Source: Phascolarctobacterium sp.
GTDB taxonomy: Bacteria; Bacillota; Negativicutes; Acidaminococcales; Acidaminococcaceae
Direction: 5' to 3'
Assembly: GCA_024405645.1 (NCBI GenBank)
Contig: JAKSOJ010000026.1
Coordinates: forward strand, 1-10,938
DNA: 10,938 bases
The position numbers were made by a program, and so were the translations under genes. Positions 8,249-10,938 of the stretch are shown here, piece by piece; within the stretch, counting starts at the first letter, position 1; each line of letters starts with the position of its first letter. Under the pieces are notes generated by a model. That model worked only from the letters and a program-made list of their open reading frames with translations. It was not told the origin of the DNA and searched no databases.

Positions 8249-9037
8249 TTATTTCTTCTCTACTAAACCACCAAAACGACGTTCACGGCCTTGGTAAGCA
8301 AGAATTGCTTCTACCAAATGATCAGGGGTGAAATCAGGCCAATAGGTCTTTGTTGTCCAAATCTCTGCATAGGCAATTTGCCAAAGGAGGAAGTTGGAAA
8401 TGCGCAAATCTCCCCCAGGACGAATTAAAAGATCTGGTGCAGGTAATCCTGCTGTATAAAGGTGATCTTCAAATACTTGTTTATCTATTGCACTTACGTC
8501 GAGGCTTCCATCTTTCGCTTCTTGAGCAATACTTTGAACTGCTTGAAGAATCTCGGCTTGACCTCCGTAATTAATAGCCAAATTTAAAATGATACCAGTA
8601 TTATTTTTAGTTTCACGAATCGCATTGTCCATCTTCTCAATAACGACGGGAGGAAGCCCTTCACGAGAACCAAGAAATCTTACTTGTACGTTATTTTCGT
8701 TAAATTCTTGAATTTCGGATGTGAGGTAACGACTTAACAAATCCATAATGAAATTTACTTCAGTTATGGGACGTTTCCAATTCTCCGTAGAAAATGCATA
8801 AGCAGAAATTGCTTTGACGCCAATTGCATCTGCTGCACGTACTATAGTTTTAAGAGTTTCTGCGCCTTTTTGATGACCAAAAGTACGAACCTTTCCTTGA
8901 GCTTTCGCCCATCGCCCGTTCCCATCCATAATGATAGCAATGTGCTTAGGAATGTTGTTCATATCCAAATCGGAGATATCAAACTCTAATTTTTCATTTT
9001 TTACTGGGGACTTTGTTTGAAACAAACCTTTAAACAT
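8249..9037 (-). CDS. uppS: Isoprenyl transferase (undecaprenyl diphosphate synthase)
   Basis: Cis-prenyltransferase that adds isopentenyl units to farnesyl diphosphate to form the C55 carrier used for peptidoglycan and other envelope polymers. Seen in the 262 residues: IIMDGNGRWA (35-44, catalytic metal aspartate D38), FGHQKGAETL (53-62), YAFSTENWKRP (80-90), NLAINYGGQAEI (152-163), and the C-terminal RPGGDLRISNF (206-216) with LLWQIAYAEIW after it, ending in RERRFGGL. The usual motif there is RTSGE or RTGGE; this protein has Pro and an Asp (D210) at the second metal-binding position, a conservative change. The first 28 residues are an extension before the core. ATG start with GAGG 6 bases upstream. 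Chain length of the product (C55) is assumed from the family. Confidence 0.97.
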   Translation of the reverse strand: MFKGLFQTKSPVKNEKLEFDISDLDMNNIPKHIAIIMDGNGRWAKAQGKVRTFGHQKGAETLKTIVRAADAIGVKAISAYAFSTENWKRPITEVNFIMDLLSRYLTSEIQEFNENNVQVRFLGSREGLPPVVIEKMDNAIRETKNNTGIILNLAINYGGQAEILQAVQSIAQEAKDGSLDVSAIDKQVFEDHLYTAGLPAPDLLIRPGGDLRISNFLLWQIAYAEIWTTKTYWPDFTPDHLVEAILAYQGRERRFGGLVEKK

Positions 9038-9078
9038 ATCAAACCTCAGTATATTTTAAGTAAAATTTAGGGACTACT

Positions 9079-9125
9079 ATAAAACAAATATAGGCAGACC
9101 TCCACATAAACAGTAGAGGTCGCCT
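9079..9125 (-). terminator. Intrinsic terminator after the ferredoxin gene
   Basis: On the minus strand AGGCGACCTCTAC pairs with GTGGAGGTCtGCCT around a 7-base loop. This gives 13 pairs with one bulged base and one G-U (arms 9113-9125 and 9092-9105). A T-rich stretch, ATATTTGTTTTATA, follows directly. It lies 23 bases after the ferredoxin stop and should end at least part of the pyrH-ferredoxin transcript. The uppS-proS run then needs read-through or its own promoter. I found only weak promoter-like boxes between the terminator and uppS. Confidence 0.8.
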
Positions 9126-9148
9126 GATATTTAGAATAATATTTTCAA

Positions 9149-9319
9149 TTATTCGATAGCGCCTACAGGGCAGTTAGCTGCGCAGCAACCACATTCTACG
9201 CAAGCGTCTTCAGAGATTTGGCGTTTGCCGTCTTCTACTTCAGAGATAGCACCAACCGGGCAGTTAGCTTCGCAAGCACCGCAACCGATGCAAGCATCTT
9301 TGTCAATTTTCAGAGCCAT
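9149..9319 (-). CDS. Small 2[4Fe-4S] ferredoxin, clostridial type
   Basis: A 56-residue cytosolic electron carrier, MALKIDKDAC at the start and CPVGAIE at the end. It has two classic cluster motifs CxxCxxCxxxCP: C10, C13, C16, C20 and C40, C43, C46, C50. An extra cysteine, C45, lies inside the second motif. The two halves are clearly internal repeats (NCPVGAI occurs twice). A strong AAGGAGG lies 8 bases before the ATG. The gene is 21 bases after the 67-residue unknown protein and is followed by a terminator, so it ends the pyrH transcript unit. Low-potential ferredoxins of this kind serve pyruvate:ferredoxin oxidoreductase, hydrogenase and similar enzymes in anaerobes. Feeding IspG in the downstream cluster is possible but only inferred. 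Confidence 0.96.
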   Translation of the reverse strand: MALKIDKDACIGCGACEANCPVGAISEVEDGKRQISEDACVECGCCAANCPVGAIE

Positions 9320-9340
9320 GATTAATTCCTCCTTGTAAAA

Positions 9341-9544
9341 TTAGATTCTATAAACATACGTTAATAGAACAGATTTATCTGACAGCTCTTGCTGTCTTAC
9401 TACATATTTGCGAGGCACAAGTCCTGCAAATTTGTCGTCTGAATCACGAGGCGGTAAAAGAGATTTTGTTTCACAGGTATAACCTGCCTCCTCAAGTCTT
9501 TTAATTGCCTCTTCAAGCTTTAATGCAAGTACGGACGGAGCCAT
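9341..9544 (-). CDS. Small conserved-looking protein of unknown function, coupled to frr
   Basis: A 67-residue protein I cannot name. It begins MAPSVLALKLEEAIKRLEEA, an amphipathic helix followed by GYTCETKSLLPPRD, which resembles the start of a PASTA-type repeat (helix, then Gly, then beta strand). The C-terminal half is basic and beta-like (RKYVVRQQEL, then SVLLTYVYRI). It has no signal peptide or membrane segment. Its ATG overlaps the frr stop (TAATG), with GGAAG inside the last frr codons, and it ends 21 bases before the ferredoxin. Both points support a real, translated gene in the pyrH-frr unit. The function is unknown; a link to translation or to the ferredoxin is guesswork from position. 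Confidence 0.8.
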   Translation of the reverse strand: MAPSVLALKLEEAIKRLEEAGYTCETKSLLPPRDSDDKFAGLVPRKYVVRQQELSDKSVLLTYVYRI

Positions 9545-10106
9545 TATACTTCCATTACTTCTTTTTCTTTATTAGCATTTACTGCGTCGATTTCTTTCAT
9601 GATTGCGTCAGTAATCTTTTGAATCTTATCAGTAGCCTTCTTAACTTCGTCTTCAGTTACTTCTTTAGCTTTTTCAAGCTTCTTGATTTGGTCATTTGCA
9701 TCACGACGAAGGTTACGAGCGATTACACGGTAATCTTCGGATTTTTTGCGAACAACCTTAACAAGTTCTTTACGACGATCTTCAGTAAGTTGAGGAAGAT
9801 TCAAACGAATTACAACACCATCAGAGTTAGGATTGAGACCTAAATCAGACATTTGAATTGCTTTGGAAATTTCTTTAAGAAGATTCTTTTCCCAGGGTTG
9901 AATTACAATCATGCGAGGTTCAGGAACGGTAACACTTGCTACTTGGTTAATGGGAGTGGGAGTTCCGTAATAATCAACGGTAATCTTGTCCAAGAGAGCT
10001 GGAGTTGCACGGCCTGCGCGTACGGAAGCTAAATCAACACGAAGAGCATCAACAGTTTTATGCATCTTGCCTTCCATATTGGTCATGATTTCTTGAATGG
10101 TTGCCA

Positions 10107-10107
<1 letters not shown>
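9544..10107 (-). CDS. frr: Ribosome recycling factor
   Basis: RRF works with EF-G to split post-termination ribosomes from mRNA. The 187 residues match the family length of about 185. Visible landmarks are the N-terminal helix with LRVDLASVRAGRATPALLD (22-40), the domain II beta region (VDYYGTPTPINQVASVTVPE, 44-63; RMIVIQPW, 65-72), the conserved NSDGVVIRLNLPQLTEDRR (93-111) and the long C-terminal helices rich in Lys and Glu. The ATG shares a base with the pyrH stop (TAATG), and AGGAGGT lies 8 bases upstream inside pyrH. pyrH-frr is one of the most conserved gene pairs in bacteria. Complete. Confidence 0.98.
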
Positions 10108-10849
<742 letters not shown>

Positions 10850-10871
10850 AACACATATTCTTAACTTATTT

Positions 10872-10897
10872 GATTTTCTACATAAAGACAGAAAATC
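10872..10897 (-). other. Small hairpin in the pyrH leader
   Basis: GATTTTCT (10872-10879) and AGAAAATC (10890-10897) form a perfect 8-bp AT-rich stem with a 10-base loop, about 23 bases before the pyrH ribosome binding site. On the minus strand it is followed by AAATAAG, so it is not an intrinsic terminator. It may be only a chance stem. Confidence 0.4.
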
Positions 10898-10916
10898 CTC
10901 TTCTACGTCAACAAAT

Positions 10917-10922
10917 ATTATA
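10917..10922 (-). promoter_or_regulatory. Candidate -10 box for the pyrH transcript unit
   Basis: A perfect TATAAT on the minus strand lies about 80 bases before the pyrH start. A -35 box with normal spacing would fall at or past the window edge and cannot be seen. A TTGACG at 10906-10911 is -35-like, but I find no good -10 box 16-18 bases after it. Confidence 0.35.
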
Positions 10923-10938
10923 GCTCAAATCATACCCT

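Noticed and set aside
9048..9088. Promoter for uppS (TTGTTT with TTTACT, TAAAAT, TATACT boxes)
   Set aside because: Boxes match poorly or the spacing is wrong, and in AT-rich DNA such matches are expected by chance.
9505..9843. Plus-strand open frame of 112 codons with a Phe-rich, membrane-like product
   Set aside because: It is antisense to the Lys/Glu-rich helices of frr, whose reverse complement naturally gives Phe- and Leu-rich frames.

Overview
The window is a dense, entirely minus-strand housekeeping cluster from a low-to-moderate GC Firmicute (Bacillota). Read in transcription order, from high to low coordinates, it runs pyrH - frr - small unknown gene - 2[4Fe-4S] ferredoxin - uppS - cdsA - dxr - rseP - ispG - proS - mgtC-like - polC. 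The polC gene runs off the low-coordinate edge. A PolC-type replicase and the pyrH-frr-uppS-cdsA-dxr-rseP-ispG-proS-polC order are typical of Clostridia and Negativicutes. I lean towards a Negativicutes gut anaerobe, but this is an inference from gene order and protein style, not proof.

Region by region. At 10836-10938 there is a leader for pyrH with a perfect TATAAT and a small hairpin; nothing of an upstream gene (often tsf in such clusters) is visible. Bases 9149-10835 hold pyrH, frr, a 67-aa unknown protein and a 56-aa ferredoxin, with TAATG one-base overlaps at pyrH/frr and frr/unknown. A good intrinsic terminator follows the ferredoxin at 9079-9125. Bases 2343-9037 form a tightly packed run, uppS to proS, with gaps of 27 bases or less and another TAATG overlap at ispG/proS. 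Bases 2238-2342 hold a long, near-perfect hairpin without a clear U-tract. Bases 1-2237 hold an MgtC/SapB-family membrane protein and the first 498 codons of polC, six bases apart.

How the genes work together: pyrH supplies UDP; frr recycles ribosomes; proS charges tRNA-Pro. Dxr and IspG are two steps of the MEP isoprenoid pathway, whose products UppS turns into the undecaprenyl carrier for envelope polymers. CdsA makes CDP-diacylglycerol for phospholipids, and RseP is a site-2 membrane protease. The ferredoxin could supply electrons to the iron-sulfur enzyme IspG (inference). PolC replicates the chromosome.

The observation most worth checking is in polC. The PHP domain appears uninterrupted: the DnaQ-like 3'-5' exonuclease that splits this domain in Bacillus-type PolC is missing and a linker of about 30 residues is in its place, while the PHP metal ligands visible here are all present. 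I see no mobile element, CRISPR array, tRNA, rRNA or defence system.
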